Shown piece after piece: positions 37,318 through 46,876 of a stretch of DNA of 64,000 bases. This DNA comes from Bacillus sp. SD088 (lineage in GTDB: Bacteria; Bacillota; Bacilli; Bacillales; Bacillaceae_C): contig NZ_JADIJK010000018.1 of NCBI RefSeq assembly GCF_017355205.1, positions 1 through 64,000 of the forward strand, written 5' to 3'. The notes beneath the pieces are model-generated. The model ran no database searches. It saw only the letters and a program-made list of their open reading frames with translations, and was not told where the DNA came from. The translations under genes and the position numbers were made by a program. The stretch's first letter is position 1, and every line of letters starts with the position of its first letter.

Positions 37318-37760
37318 ATTTTGCGGTCGGCATCCAGCTCCAGCGCCCAGCGACTAGCAAACTTTCAACTTCTGCTTGCGTAAGTCAACATCGGCTCATA
37401 CTTCGCCGTGCTGTCTAGCTACAGACGGCAGGAGCGAGAGACTCGCAGGATGCGAGTCCATCGGTGTTTCGACAGGACGTCGAGCCTTTAACCGATGTTC
37501 CGCAAAATAACCCTGAATCGCAGAAGGGAAAATTCGCCCTTCTTCGTTTCAAGAACATTTGCTTGTCGCATCTAATCAGCCGTCTTTCGCATTTCATGTA
37601 TCTTTATCTCAGGAAACAGGATGTTGGTCAGAACGGCGTTGCGACGTACAGGATGTACCAGTGCAGACGAAGCGACAGGACGTCGCGTTTGAGCCTGCCG
37701 CCAGGATGGCGCGAATTTAGCCTTTCTTCCTAGTTCAAGGCGCTTGCAATTTTGTTCTTG
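37318..37760 (-). repeat. Family B repeat, longest copy B7
   Basis: Reverse orientation. It contains almost every module: AGCGCCTTGAACTAGG, GGCGCGAATTTAGCC (plus-strand reading), GACGTCGCGTTTGAG, GTACAGGATGTACCAG, GAAATGCGAAAGACGGC, GACAAGCAAATGTTCTTG, and GACTCGCAGGATGCGAGTCC. About 440 bp. The GAAAGACGGCTGATTAG module is shared with B9. Confidence 0.85.
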
Positions 37761-37764
37761 CTTA

Positions 37765-37938
37765 GGAAACTATAAAAATGTCGCTTGTGGATAACTGTTT
37801 ACATTGCGGTTGGTGTCTAGCTCCAGGCGCCATCGGCTCGAGGTCAAATAACCTGAGCCAATGAAAGGCAAAGAACGCCTTTCTTTGTCTCAGAACATTT
37901 GCTTGTCGCCGATAGGCGGGCGCCTTGCGCTTTTCTTG
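37765..37938 (-). repeat. Family B repeat copy B8, tandem to B7
   Basis: Reverse orientation: AAGAAAAGCGCAAGGCGCCC (37934-37915 on minus), CTGAGACAAAGAAAGGCG hairpin, GGCGCCTGGAGCTAGACA, and a tail containing TTATCCACA (minus strand, 37794-37786). It ends right at the stop of the ABC transporter gene. Confidence 0.88.
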
Positions 37939-39765
37939 TTAAATAGCTTTCATTACTTTGAATTGGGCCTCTATTAAGCGATAATACTCGCCTTTGTGCA
38001 CCATCAGCTCATCGTGGTTTCCTTCTTCAATAATCTCTCCGTGCTGAAGAACAAATATTTTATCAGAATCCCTAATGGTTGAAAGTCTATGTGCGATAAT
38101 AATCGATGTTCTACCTTCAAGTAAAGTCTGTAAAGCTGTTTGAATTTGAACTTCTGTCTCTGTATCGATACTAGCTGTTGCTTCATCCAAAATGATAATC
38201 CGTGGATCAGCTAAAAGTGCCCTGGCAAAAGATAATAATTGCCTTTCACCAACTGATAATATATTTCCTCTTTCTTCTACTTCTGTCTCGTAGCCCATTG
38301 GTAATTTTTTAATGAACTTGTCAGCACCAATTGCTTCTGCTGCCTCCCTGACCTGTTTATCCGTTGCAGCTGGATTACCAAAGCGAATATTCTCCATGAT
38401 CGTGCCGGAAAAAATAAATGTATCTTGTAAAACAACACTAATTTGCCGACGAAGTTCAGTTAAGGAAACATCTTGCAAATCCTTCCCGTCAATCCGAACC
38501 GCTCCCGCAGTTGGATCATAAAATCGAGTGATTAGATTCGCAATCGTTGATTTTCCTGAACCTGTGTGACCAACAAGAGCAATGGTTTGACCAGGCAACA
38601 TTTCTAATGAAATTCCATCTAATGCTTTTCTCTTATCATCGTAGGAAAACTCCACTTTGTCAAACTGAATATGCCCTTTAATATCGCCTAATTTAAGCGG
38701 CTTTTCTTTTTCATGAACAATCGGAAGTTCATCTAAATACTCAAAAATCCGCTCAGAAGAGGCCATTGCCATTAACAATTGATTGTAAAGCTGACCAAGT
38801 CTAGATATTGGCTCCCAGAACATTCCAATATAGAAAGCAAAGGAAACGAATTGTCCAAGAGAGAGAGAGCCAGCTTGAATTAAATGAGTTCCATACCATA
38901 ATAATATTCCAGTCCCAACGGCATTCGTTACATCGACTAACGGACGAAACATGGCACTTTTTCTCGTTGCCAACCGCCAAGCTTCAAAGTTTTCTGTATT
39001 GACTCCATCAAAAAAGGACATATTTTCTTTTTCTTGTGTAAAACTTTGCGTGACTCTAATCCCTTGAATACTTTCATTTAAATGTGAATTCAATTTTGAT
39101 TGCTTTAATCGCATATATTGCCAAGATCGACGAATGCTTTTTCTAAGCGCTGTTGAAAGTAAAAACATCAACGGAAGGACAACTAAAACTGCTAATGTTA
39201 GCTGTGGGCTTAACGTAAATAGGATGATAATGACTCCAAAAAGCATCAATATATCCATAAATACGTTAATAACTCCGTTTGTGAACAAGTCCTGTAATGA
39301 GTTCGTATCATTCATAATCCTAACAAGAATAGAACCTGCTGAACGTTGATCAAAAAAACGATGGGACAACCCTTGAACATGGGTAAATAGATGCTTACGC
39401 AAATCATAAATCACTTTTTGTCCCAATTCATTACTCCATTTAATTCGATATATATTTGCTATATAATTTAGAAGATATAAAACTGCAATACTTGCTACAA
39501 TCCACATTAAATAAGCAATGTTGCTCTCTGTATTAATCGCCTTATCCAACGCATAAACACCGATCAAAATGGGAATGACCAATCGGATTGCAGTCGTAAT
39601 AAGCACAGTGATAATAGATGCTGGCAATAAGTTTTTGACATATGGACCTAAATAATTTAATAAACGATACAGCTGTTTCCAGTTAAATGATTTATCAATT
39701 AATTGTTCCGTCGAATAATGAAATCGCTCCATCACAAGCGGATTTAATTTTTTTTCTTTTTTCAT
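37939..39765 (-). CDS. ABC exporter half-transporter, active-site subunit (YfiC-like)
   Basis: 608 residues: six membrane helices (about 40-330) and a nucleotide-binding domain. Walker A GHTGSGKST (399-407), signature LSVGERQ (503-509, departing from LSGGQ) and Walker B IIILDEA with catalytic Glu (E528). With the upstream partner it forms a heterodimeric multidrug-type exporter. In such pairs the canonical ATP site combines this protein's Walker A and catalytic Glu with the partner's signature. The ribosome binding site overlaps the upstream gene's end. Confidence 0.9.
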   Translation of the reverse strand: MKKEKKLNPLVMERFHYSTEQLIDKSFNWKQLYRLLNYLGPYVKNLLPASIITVLITTAIRLVIPILIGVYALDKAINTESNIAYLMWIVASIAVLYLLNYIANIYRIKWSNELGQKVIYDLRKHLFTHVQGLSHRFFDQRSAGSILVRIMNDTNSLQDLFTNGVINVFMDILMLFGVIIILFTLSPQLTLAVLVVLPLMFLLSTALRKSIRRSWQYMRLKQSKLNSHLNESIQGIRVTQSFTQEKENMSFFDGVNTENFEAWRLATRKSAMFRPLVDVTNAVGTGILLWYGTHLIQAGSLSLGQFVSFAFYIGMFWEPISRLGQLYNQLLMAMASSERIFEYLDELPIVHEKEKPLKLGDIKGHIQFDKVEFSYDDKRKALDGISLEMLPGQTIALVGHTGSGKSTIANLITRFYDPTAGAVRIDGKDLQDVSLTELRRQISVVLQDTFIFSGTIMENIRFGNPAATDKQVREAAEAIGADKFIKKLPMGYETEVEERGNILSVGERQLLSFARALLADPRIIILDEATASIDTETEVQIQTALQTLLEGRTSIIIAHRLSTIRDSDKIFVLQHGEIIEEGNHDELMVHKGEYYRLIEAQFKVMKAI

Positions 39766-39772
39766 CTATTAC

Positions 39773-41527
39773 TCACCCTCCTTGCCCTTGCAAAATGGCC
39801 TTTTGATCTTGAAACTGAATTTTATATACACGTTCATATAGACCATTTCCGTGAATGAGTTCTTCATGTGTGCCTCTTTCAACGATTTTACCATTCTCTA
39901 GCACAAGTATTTTATCCGCATGTTTCAATGAAGAAATTCTGTGGGCAATGATAAATGTTGTTCTTCCATGCATTACTTCTCTCATGGCCCCTTGAATTTT
40001 AAATTCCGTTTCCATGTCTACGGCGCTTGTTGCATCATCAAGAATTAAAATACTTGGATCGAGACAAATAGCACGCGCAATGGCTATTCGCTGTTTTTGC
40101 CCTCCTGATAATCCTAGACCTCTTTCACCTAGTACAGTATCATATCCATCAGGCAATTGTATAATAAACTCATGGGCATCTGCTCTTTTTGCTGCATCAA
40201 TGATATCCTCCATACTTGCATCCGGTCGACCAAAAGCAATATTCGCTTTAATCGTTGATGAAAACAGAAAGCTTTCCTGTAATACAAAACCGATATTGCT
40301 CCTTAATGCTTTCAAAGAATAGTCTTTAACATTTTTTCCATCCACAAGCACCTCACCAGATTCAGCCTCATAAAATCTCGTAATCAATTGTGTAATACTG
40401 GTTTTTCCTGATCCAGTAGCCCCAACAAGTCCAATGATCTCACCAGGTTCAGCTTCAAAGCTTATATCTGTTAAGGATAAATTATCTTCACCCGCATAGC
40501 GTAAAGAAACGTCATTAAATTCCACTCTTCCTTCAAGTCTTTCAGGTGAATAAGCATCTTCTTTGTCTGTAATATCCTCTCGTGCCTCTAAGATTTCTAA
40601 TAGGCGCTCACCAGATGCTTTGGATTGCGAAAACTGATTGATGGTAAATCCTAGATTCATAATCGGCCATAAAATATATCCAACCAAACTATAAAAAGCT
40701 ACTAATTCACCAGGCTTTAAAGAACCTTTGATTACAAAATATCCCCCTAGAGACAATAACGCAATTACACAGAAGTTCCCTAAAAATTCCATTAGTGGAA
40801 AATATTTCGCCCAAATATTCGAGGTAAAGATATTACGGTCCTTATAGTCTTCATTCGAGATATTGAATTTTTGATTTTGGAATTCTTCTCGTGACAATGA
40901 TTTTACCGTGTTAATACCAGAAATACTCTCTTGAACATTTGTGTTCAATTTTCCAAACGAACGACGGATATTTCGAAAAGCTGGATGAACAGCCCTATCA
41001 AACTTATAAACAACGAAAAATAAAAAAGGTAATGAAATCATTGTTGCGAATGTTAATGGAACTGAATAATAAAACATAACTCCAAATGTAACGGTTAATA
41101 ATAATATAAGTCTAAGAATCTCTGCGAAACCAAAGGATAAAAAGAATCGAAATGTTTCAACATCAGCTGTTAACCGTGACATTAAATCTCCAGTCTTTGC
41201 ATTATCATAATAACGAAATGGCAAAAATTGCAACTTGCCATATAACACTTTTCTCATTCTATATACAGAGTTAATTCCAAATAAATCCCCCATATATTGC
41301 TGAAAAAAGGTCGCAACCGCCTTAACAATCATGATTCCAAAAAAGGCGACTGTTAAAGGAATAATCCAATCGTACTGCTGGTTTAACACAACGTTATCAA
41401 TGGTCAATTGAAGAATGATTGGGTAAATAACCGTGATTGCCGTAACAAGAAACAAAAAAACTACGGATGTGATAAAGAATTTTTTATATGGCCAATAGTA
41501 CTGCCTTAACTTTTTAAACGTTTGCAT
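39773..41527 (-). CDS. ABC exporter half-transporter, degenerate-site subunit (YfiB/BmrC-like)
   Basis: 584 residues from the ATG preceded by GAGGAGGGG. Six helices, Walker A GATGSGKTS (about 369-377), canonical signature LSGGQKQR (about 473-480), and Walker B ILILDDA where the catalytic Glu is Asp (about 498). That change plus the partner's altered signature LSVGE makes one of the two ATP sites degenerate, as in BmrCD, LmrCD and TM287/288. It lies 7 bases upstream of the partner. The substrate is unknown. Confidence 0.9.
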   Translation of the reverse strand: MQTFKKLRQYYWPYKKFFITSVVFLFLVTAITVIYPIILQLTIDNVVLNQQYDWIIPLTVAFFGIMIVKAVATFFQQYMGDLFGINSVYRMRKVLYGKLQFLPFRYYDNAKTGDLMSRLTADVETFRFFLSFGFAEILRLILLLTVTFGVMFYYSVPLTFATMISLPFLFFVVYKFDRAVHPAFRNIRRSFGKLNTNVQESISGINTVKSLSREEFQNQKFNISNEDYKDRNIFTSNIWAKYFPLMEFLGNFCVIALLSLGGYFVIKGSLKPGELVAFYSLVGYILWPIMNLGFTINQFSQSKASGERLLEILEAREDITDKEDAYSPERLEGRVEFNDVSLRYAGEDNLSLTDISFEAEPGEIIGLVGATGSGKTSITQLITRFYEAESGEVLVDGKNVKDYSLKALRSNIGFVLQESFLFSSTIKANIAFGRPDASMEDIIDAAKRADAHEFIIQLPDGYDTVLGERGLGLSGGQKQRIAIARAICLDPSILILDDATSAVDMETEFKIQGAMREVMHGRTTFIIAHRISSLKHADKILVLENGKIVERGTHEELIHGNGLYERVYKIQFQDQKAILQGQGG

Positions 41528-41944
41528 AAAGTCCCCTCCTCTATGGCTTTTGGCCATGATACTTAATATATCGGTTTCCGAAATAAATTTCTACTGTTTT
41601 TCAATAAATTATTTGTATTCATTCGAATATCCGATACGCTCTACAACTAAAGTTTGAATTGTTATTTTTTAGAAGAAATCTTCCACACTCCAATTAATGA
41701 TGTATTTTACCTTGACTATTATAATGCTTTTCCTTTCGTCTTGCGAGGGAATTGTTTAAAAAAATAAAAAAAAGATACCCTTGAAATCATATGGGCATCT
41801 TCAAAACATATGAATGATTTTTTACTCAATGCATGCAATTTATTTAATGACTAATTTATAACCGTTTAACCCCTTGCTTTACAGGTCATATGCAATAGGT
41901 TTTTGCTCAATGGTATGTAATTAGCTTTGGTTAGAATCATCTCA
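41528..41944. other. Gap between ABC exporter and ccpC
   Basis: AT-rich, no gene. It carries the ccpC-side terminator (41771-41800) and presumably the promoter of the ABC operon, which I cannot place firmly. Confidence 0.45.
41771..41800 (-). terminator. Terminator downstream of ccpC
   Basis: AAGATACCC / GGGCATCTT stem with TTTTTTT on the minus strand. Confidence 0.7.
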
Positions 41945-42826
41945 TCAAGGATGTTTATTCGAGATAAATGTTTGAACCACATCGACAAATGCTTTGACTT
42001 GACGAAGTTCGAAAACAGATTCATATCCTAATAACCATGTATCACGATTGATTGCCTGTTGTTTATCATCTAATAACGGAATTTTAAAAACATCTGTTTC
42101 TGAACCAGAAAGAGTAATCGCAGGTAAGATGGCATAACCTATGCCATTATATGTCATTTGCTTACAAGTTTCGATTTGGTCTACCACAATGGTCCGCCTG
42201 GGAAAAGTTTGAAATTGGCGATGCCACCAATCTTGAATTTCTTGATAATAGGTTGAGTCGCTTTTGAATTGAATAAAAGGACGTTCTGTTTCTAATACCT
42301 CTTCCACTTTTTGAATTTCACGATCCACTAAATAGAGCTGATCTTCAAAAAGGTGATGTTTTATTCCTTTCCAATCTGTAGCTCCCCTTATAATCCCGAT
42401 ATGAACCTCACCTTCATATAGACTCTTTAGGATTTCACTACTCCAGCCTGTTATTAAAGAAACTTTCGCGTATGGATAAATACGAAGAAACTCTTTTAAT
42501 ACTTTTGGCAGCCAATTTTGACCTACAATTGAAGCACAAGCAATTTTTAATGTTCCATGCACATGGGTATGAAGGGATTGCAGTTCTTCAAATACCCGAT
42601 TTTGTTTCTCTATTATATTCTTTGCAAAATTGACAACAATTTCTCCAGAGGGTGTAAGAATCAATCCTTTTTGCGTTCGGAGAAATAAGGCAACGCCCCA
42701 ATATTTTTCGATATTTTGTAGACGCTGGGATAATGCCGGTTGTGATACAAATAATTTTTCTGCTGCCTTACGCATATTCGCTTCCTTTGCAAGCACGACA
42801 AGCAGCTGATAGTCAGATAAAGACAT
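41945..42826 (-). CDS. ccpC: LysR-type regulator CcpC
   Basis: 293 residues. N-terminal winged helix (MRKAAEKLFVSQPALSQRLQ) and a LysR effector domain with KVSLITGWSSEILKSLYEGE and PFIQFKSDSTYYQEIQDWWH, which match B. subtilis CcpC closely. CcpC represses citrate synthase and aconitase genes and responds to citrate. The neighbour darB supports the assignment, since ykuL and ccpC are adjacent in B. subtilis. AAAGGAAG lies 7 bases before ATG. Confidence 0.88.
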   Translation of the reverse strand: MSLSDYQLLVVLAKEANMRKAAEKLFVSQPALSQRLQNIEKYWGVALFLRTQKGLILTPSGEIVVNFAKNIIEKQNRVFEELQSLHTHVHGTLKIACASIVGQNWLPKVLKEFLRIYPYAKVSLITGWSSEILKSLYEGEVHIGIIRGATDWKGIKHHLFEDQLYLVDREIQKVEEVLETERPFIQFKSDSTYYQEIQDWWHRQFQTFPRRTIVVDQIETCKQMTYNGIGYAILPAITLSGSETDVFKIPLLDDKQQAINRDTWLLGYESVFELRQVKAFVDVVQTFISNKHP

Positions 42827-42875
42827 TTGTATCTTCCTTTCACCATTTTAGAGGATGTTCACAAAGAAAGGAGCA

Positions 42876-42923
42876 AATGAAACTTCAACCAGTGGGGTTT
42901 TCTCTTATCTCCTACTGATTTCA
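42876..42923 (+). repeat. Family C repeat, partial
   Basis: GAAACTTCAACCAGTGGGGT and TTTCTC match the left half of the copy at 59962-60047. Confidence 0.55.
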
Positions 42924-43010
42924 GAAGATCAAAGGCTATTTTGAAACCCTGTTGTAAACGCCTTTGTGACCTGCATCCTACAGGTCTGAACCAATTGGGC
43001 CTTTATTCAA

Positions 43011-43253
43011 AAAAGTGGAAGCGCCTGTCCAGCGACGTACAAATTTAATTAATAAGGATGAAAAGCTAAATTCGCACCGTCCTGGCGTTTCGCTCTGCTG
43101 CACTAGTACTTCCTGTATGCCTGAGATAAAGATATATGAAATGCGAAAGACGGCTGATTAGGAGCTCGATAACACGGCGAACCATGAGTCGATGTTGATT
43201 TACGCAAACAGAAGCAGAAAGTTTGCTAGTCGCTATGCGCTGAAGATAGGTTA
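43011..43253 (+). repeat. Family B repeat copy B9, diverged
   Basis: It begins AAAAAAGTGGAAGCGCCTGT, includes GCTAAATTCGCACCGTCCTG, GAAATGCGAAAGACGGCTGA and GCAGAAAGTTTGCTAGTCGC. The last two modules pair with parts of B7. Confidence 0.75.
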
Positions 43254-43411
43254 GTCCCCACCTTTGCTTCCCCGTCTTCTCTAAAGCCTTGAGGTGGGGG
43301 TTTACTGCCGTTGATGCGGGATAAACAGGTTAAGTTCACCTTGGGGCTTTAAAGATTGACGTCAGCGTAATCGCCGACTTGGTCCTTTTTGAACATCTTT
43401 AAGCAACAAAA

Positions 43412-43437
43412 ATATCAGCTCCCTTAACGGGAGCCAT
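43412..43437 (-). terminator. Terminator of darB
   Basis: GGCTCCC - GTTAA - GGGAGCT on the minus strand followed by GATATTTTTG. Confidence 0.85.
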
Positions 43438-43439
43438 CT

Positions 43440-43886
43440 TTATACATGATTTAATTTACCTAGATAATTTTTCAATTCCTTTAAAAGAACTCTTCTTGTA
43501 AAGATTCCTTCAAAAAAACCTTCACGATCTTCAACACATAAAAAAGGATAATCAATCAACAAATCAAGTGCTTTTTCAAACTCTTCGTCCACTTGTATTT
43601 TTGGAATTTGAATTTGCATTACATCTTCAACTTTTTTATCGCTTAATTTCTCAAACTCAATTCGTTCTAATCCAAGTATGGATTCTGTAATAAGAGGAGA
43701 ACTAATCAATCCATGTAGCTTAAATCGTGCATCTAAAACTGGAATAGCGGAATAACCACTTTTTGTTAAGACTAATAAAGCATGTTCCAAGTTATTCCCG
43801 ATTTGCACATGCGCAACTTTTTCGGCTGGAATTATATAATCACTTATTTGTGGGTTCATGTTTTGATGACTTTGTAAGGAAATCAT
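43440..43886 (-). CDS. darB: CBS-domain c-di-AMP receptor DarB (CbpB/YkuL)
   Basis: 148 residues, two CBS motifs. VAHVQIGNNLEHALLVLTKS and SAIPVLDARFKLHGLI match B. subtilis YkuL closely, and GLERIEFEKL and FEGIFTRRVLLKEL are conserved. DarB binds c-di-AMP; when free of it, DarB binds the (p)ppGpp synthetase Rel and pyruvate carboxylase. RBS GAGGG upstream of ATG. It lies between ccpC and ykuJ, with ykuK and ykzF missing compared with B. subtilis. Confidence 0.93.
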   Translation of the reverse strand: MISLQSHQNMNPQISDYIIPAEKVAHVQIGNNLEHALLVLTKSGYSAIPVLDARFKLHGLISSPLITESILGLERIEFEKLSDKKVEDVMQIQIPKIQVDEEFEKALDLLIDYPFLCVEDREGFFEGIFTRRVLLKELKNYLGKLNHV

Positions 43887-43996
43887 TCCAATCCCTCATC
43901 TCTTTATAATCTTCATTCTTCCCCATTTTAACATAAACCCGAAAAGAAAACGCTTTATTTGATGTATTTTTAACGAATTTTTAAGAACTGGGTGTT

Positions 43997-44251
43997 TTAG
44001 GAACGTTCTTTCTCTTCTTGGACCATGTCAAAGATCTCTATCGCAGCCATATCAATATCATCAAATTGGTATTTCTGTTTGTCATGATCTTTACTATATT
44101 CCTCCACCTCGTATGTGTGAGAAGCAGGGAAATATTTCACCTGACATAGAATTTTTTGATTCACTTCAAATAATCGTTGGGGAATTTCCTCTTGATCCCC
44201 ATTATTTTGCATGGTTTGAAGCCTTTGTATAATGCTTACTAATTGTGACAT
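43997..44251 (-). CDS. ykuJ: YkuJ family protein
   Basis: 84 residues, matching YkuJ (DUF1797): MSQLVSIIQRLQTMQ, QRLFEVNQKILCQVKYFP and FDDIDMAAIEIFDMVQ. A small alpha-beta protein of unknown function. Starts at 44251 because AAAGGAG lies 7 bases upstream. It precedes darB on the same strand. Confidence 0.88.
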   Translation of the reverse strand: MSQLVSIIQRLQTMQNNGDQEEIPQRLFEVNQKILCQVKYFPASHTYEVEEYSKDHDKQKYQFDDIDMAAIEIFDMVQEEKERS

Positions 44252-44370
44252 TGTTAAACTCCTTTCTTGAAAGACAATGTAATTATAAAAGACTTGAGAA
44301 CCTGAATGCAAACCTCATGATTAAAAGTTAAGGTAGTCAGAAAATAGTGGATTTTTCGAATGCCGCTAAT

Positions 44371-44560
44371 AGGGCTGGTACATAGCTGCAATGCTAAGGT
44401 TTAAAAACCAACAATTACCTTAGTGAAGAAATATATTTAGGCTCCTGCGGAAAGTAAATCTTCGGCAGATTCCAGGAGCCGAAGTATATTCCGAAGCGAG
44501 TTTTATACACACTGGTAGTTCGTTTTTTCCTTTGGTGAAAAAAACTTTTGTCCCAGCCCT
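44371..44560. repeat. Family A MITE-like palindrome, diverged copy A3
   Basis: About 190 bp, ends AGGGCTGG and CCCAGCCCT, inner AGAAATATATTTAGGCTCCT and GCGGAAAG matching A4, and the closing CTTTTGTCCCAGC. Truncated in the middle relative to A4. Confidence 0.75.
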
Positions 44561-44582
44561 ACATGATAATCCGAATCCCCAT

Positions 44583-45203
44583 TTATTCTTGATTTAAGAA
44601 GGCTTCATTTGTATAATTCCAAAACACAGGAAATATATTTTGAATAGTGACAACAGAACGTAGGCTTGATTCAAACATTTCGTTCGTTTGTCCCTGCGTT
44701 CGTTTATTACTTTCTGACTGTGCTTCCTGTATTATCTCTTCTGGTACAACCCATAGGACATCAGCAATTTTCCAATCCTTTTCTTTCGTTAATCGTACGC
44801 CTTGATAACTGTCGGAAAATTTGACGGGTCCTTCATGTTCGTTAATCTTTTCAATAATATACAATTGATTTTTATATTCGATCATCTTTGTTCTGTCACT
44901 GTAAGAAAAGTAAGGAATATAATAGAGAGCAAAGTCCGTCCCATGGGTCTGATAGCCCTCTTCAGTCTTCACTATATTTTCTTCTATAAATTGGTCAATA
45001 AATGATTCAGTAAAATAAGGTGCCATTTTTTGTTCAATTTCTGATATGGATCTCCCTTTTTCGCTTAAACTAACTTGTACGTTAAAAGCTTTTTGCATAA
45101 ACTCAAAAAAATCGAACTGATTTTCTTCAGCATCGACGTTTGCTACACTTCCTAATAGAAAAGAAATACTCATAAAACATCCAATTACGATCTTCCTATA
45201 CAT
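44583..45203 (-). CDS. Secreted protein of unknown function
   Basis: 206 residues. Signal peptide MYRKIVIGCFMSISFLLGSV with cleavage likely after VANVDA, then a soluble domain rich in aromatic and charged residues (SEIEQKMAPYFTESFIDQFI, FALYYIPYFSYSDRTKMIEY). The layout resembles secreted DUF3993-type proteins of Bacillus, but I do not recognise it with certainty. The start at 45203 has TGAGGTG six bases upstream; a longer upstream frame would run back across the shared promoter region to within ykyB. Divergent from ykyB. Confidence 0.7.
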   Translation of the reverse strand: MYRKIVIGCFMSISFLLGSVANVDAEENQFDFFEFMQKAFNVQVSLSEKGRSISEIEQKMAPYFTESFIDQFIEENIVKTEEGYQTHGTDFALYYIPYFSYSDRTKMIEYKNQLYIIEKINEHEGPVKFSDSYQGVRLTKEKDWKIADVLWVVPEEIIQEAQSESNKRTQGQTNEMFESSLRSVVTIQNIFPVFWNYTNEAFLNQE

Positions 45204-45398
45204 TTCTTTCACCTCATAAAGTATATCTCGTATAGTATTCTTTACCCTCTTAACAGCCCTACTCCCTGATTCTTTAGACTTATTTTCAACATATTTCAGG
45301 ATATCAGCAAATTTGCGATTTTGCTTTGTCCTTATCTTTCTTTTTGAACTCAACAATGGTATAATGGTAGTAAATATTAATGGAAAGGTGTACATTGT

Positions 45399-45851
45399 AT
45401 GGATGAACAAGCCAATAAAGCAATGGAACTCTCTGTTACCAATCTTTCACAGGCTATTTTTACGGTCAACCGCCATGCCAAATCAGCAATAAATCCAAAA
45501 TATTTATACATTTTAAAAAAAAATGCTCTTCATAAAATGATCCAAGAGCAGAAAGCCACAAAGATCGGCCTCCACTTTTCGAGGAATCCCAAGTTTAGCC
45601 AACAGCAATCAGATGTCTTAGTAGAGTGTGGAGATTACTTATTCCATATACCACCCACTAAAAATGATTTTGGAGAACTCCCTCATCTCGGGCATTTGAA
45701 TCAGCAATCCCGCAACCCAAAAACCCGCATGTCCCTTAATACAGCCAAACGACTTCTTCAGAAATATACCGGTATAAAAGAAAACAAAGACCCAAATTCT
45801 ACCAATACACAAAAACCAGTATTCAAGAAACTGGGAGATAGCTTTTTCTAA
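45399..45851 (+). CDS. ykyB: YkyB family protein
   Basis: 150 residues matching B. subtilis YkyB: AIFTVNRHAKSAINPKYLYI, KIGLHFSRNPKFSQQQSDVL, GDYLFHIPP and the last residues PVFKKLGDSFF. A conserved Bacillales protein without known function; it may bind nucleic acid, judging by its basic charge. AAGGTG lies 8 bases before ATG. Convergent with cheV, sharing a terminator, as in B. subtilis. Confidence 0.9.
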   Translation: MDEQANKAMELSVTNLSQAIFTVNRHAKSAINPKYLYILKKNALHKMIQEQKATKIGLHFSRNPKFSQQQSDVLVECGDYLFHIPPTKNDFGELPHLGHLNQQSRNPKTRMSLNTAKRLLQKYTGIKENKDPNSTNTQKPVFKKLGDSFF

Positions 45852-45896
45852 CGATCTAAGCAATGATCCCTTTGGTATTTTTATTTATTGAAAGGC

Positions 45897-45930
45897 AAAA
45901 CGGATCCCAAATTTAATCGGGATCCGTTTT
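45897..45930. terminator. Bidirectional terminator between ykyB and cheV
   Basis: AAAACGGATCCC - AAATTTAATC - GGGATCCGTTTT, 12-bp perfect stem. Confidence 0.92.
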
Positions 45931-45946
45931 CTGTTACGCTCTCTTA

Positions 45947-46858
45947 CTATAAAATATATTGATCGATTTTTGCAACTAGCTTATCTATGTCTGGTTTAGC
46001 AATTTGGTCCACAGCGCCTACCGCTTGTCCCCTATGAAATAGATCTTCTGTAATAAGAGATGAGAAGATAATAACAGGTAACCCCGCGAGTTGCGGGTTT
46101 TCTTTCAGTCTCCTCGTTAAATGGTGACCATCCATTTGTGGCATTTCAATATCAGTAATCACTAATTGAATTTCTTTAAGAACGTCATTTCCTTGCGCTA
46201 ATATCGTCTCTAAATAATGTAATGCCTCTCTTCCATTCTCGAAAAATTCAATTTGTTCATAACCAGCGACAGCTAAAGTATCTGCAAGTAATTTCCTTAG
46301 TAATGGGGAGTCTTCAACAACCATTAACCTTTTTCCCGAACGTTCTTTTCGATCTACTTTTTTTAATTTAGAAGGATGAATACCGGCTTCTGGATTAATA
46401 TCCACCATAATTTTCTCAAAATCTAACATTAAAATCATCTTATCATTCTCTTTAATGACGCCAATTACATTCGAAGAGTCTAGCGCATATAAATTGGAAG
46501 GTTTCTCTATTTTATTCCATGATATTCGTAGAATACGATCTACATTATGAACATGAAAAACAACTTGTTTGCTATTAAATTCTGTAACAATGTACTTATC
46601 CTGTGAAGAATCGCGATCAGATTCACTCTCCATTCCTAAGGAGCGCTCCAAACTCACCACAGGCAGCACCTCTCCACGCAATTGAATAATTCCCAATAGA
46701 TATGGATGTGAGTGTGGTATGGGCATCGGAGAGCTTGGAAGAATAATTTCTCTCACCTTTAATACATTTATACCAAATACATGATGATTAATCTTGAACT
46801 GAATGATTTCCAGCTCATTGGTGCCACTTTCTAATAATATTTCTGACTGATCCTTCAC
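45947..46858 (-). CDS. cheV: Chemotaxis coupling protein CheV
   Basis: 303 residues: a CheW-like coupling domain (about 15-155, VFGINVLKVREII and LLGIIQLRGEVLPVV) joined to a receiver domain (about 175-303). The receiver has acidic pocket E182-D183, phospho-acceptor D236 in LVITDIEMPQMDG, and the conserved Lys in QIAKPD. It couples receptors to CheA and takes part in adaptation. GTG start with AGGTAGG upstream. 18 bases from ykwC; it implies a motile or once motile cell. Confidence 0.95.
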   Translation of the reverse strand: MKDQSEILLESGTNELEIIQFKINHHVFGINVLKVREIILPSSPMPIPHSHPYLLGIIQLRGEVLPVVSLERSLGMESESDRDSSQDKYIVTEFNSKQVVFHVHNVDRILRISWNKIEKPSNLYALDSSNVIGVIKENDKMILMLDFEKIMVDINPEAGIHPSKLKKVDRKERSGKRLMVVEDSPLLRKLLADTLAVAGYEQIEFFENGREALHYLETILAQGNDVLKEIQLVITDIEMPQMDGHHLTRRLKENPQLAGLPVIIFSSLITEDLFHRGQAVGAVDQIAKPDIDKLVAKIDQYIL

Positions 46859-46876
46859 AATTGTTTTCCTACCTTT

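Larger units (their letters stand above)
42827..43439. other. Repeat-filled gap between ccpC and darB
   Basis: 613 bases without a gene: family C pieces at 42876-42923 and 43265-43335, family B copy B9 at 43011-43253, a 25-base repeat shared with 30557-30581 (at 43356-43380), a CTTTTTGAACAT arm, and the darB terminator. Confidence 0.7.

Noticed and set aside
37464-37733. 89-codon plus-strand frame and overlapping minus-strand frame
   Set aside because: Both are within family B copy B7; similar peptide strings (SDRTSRLSLPPG) appear in B5 only because the DNA is repeated.
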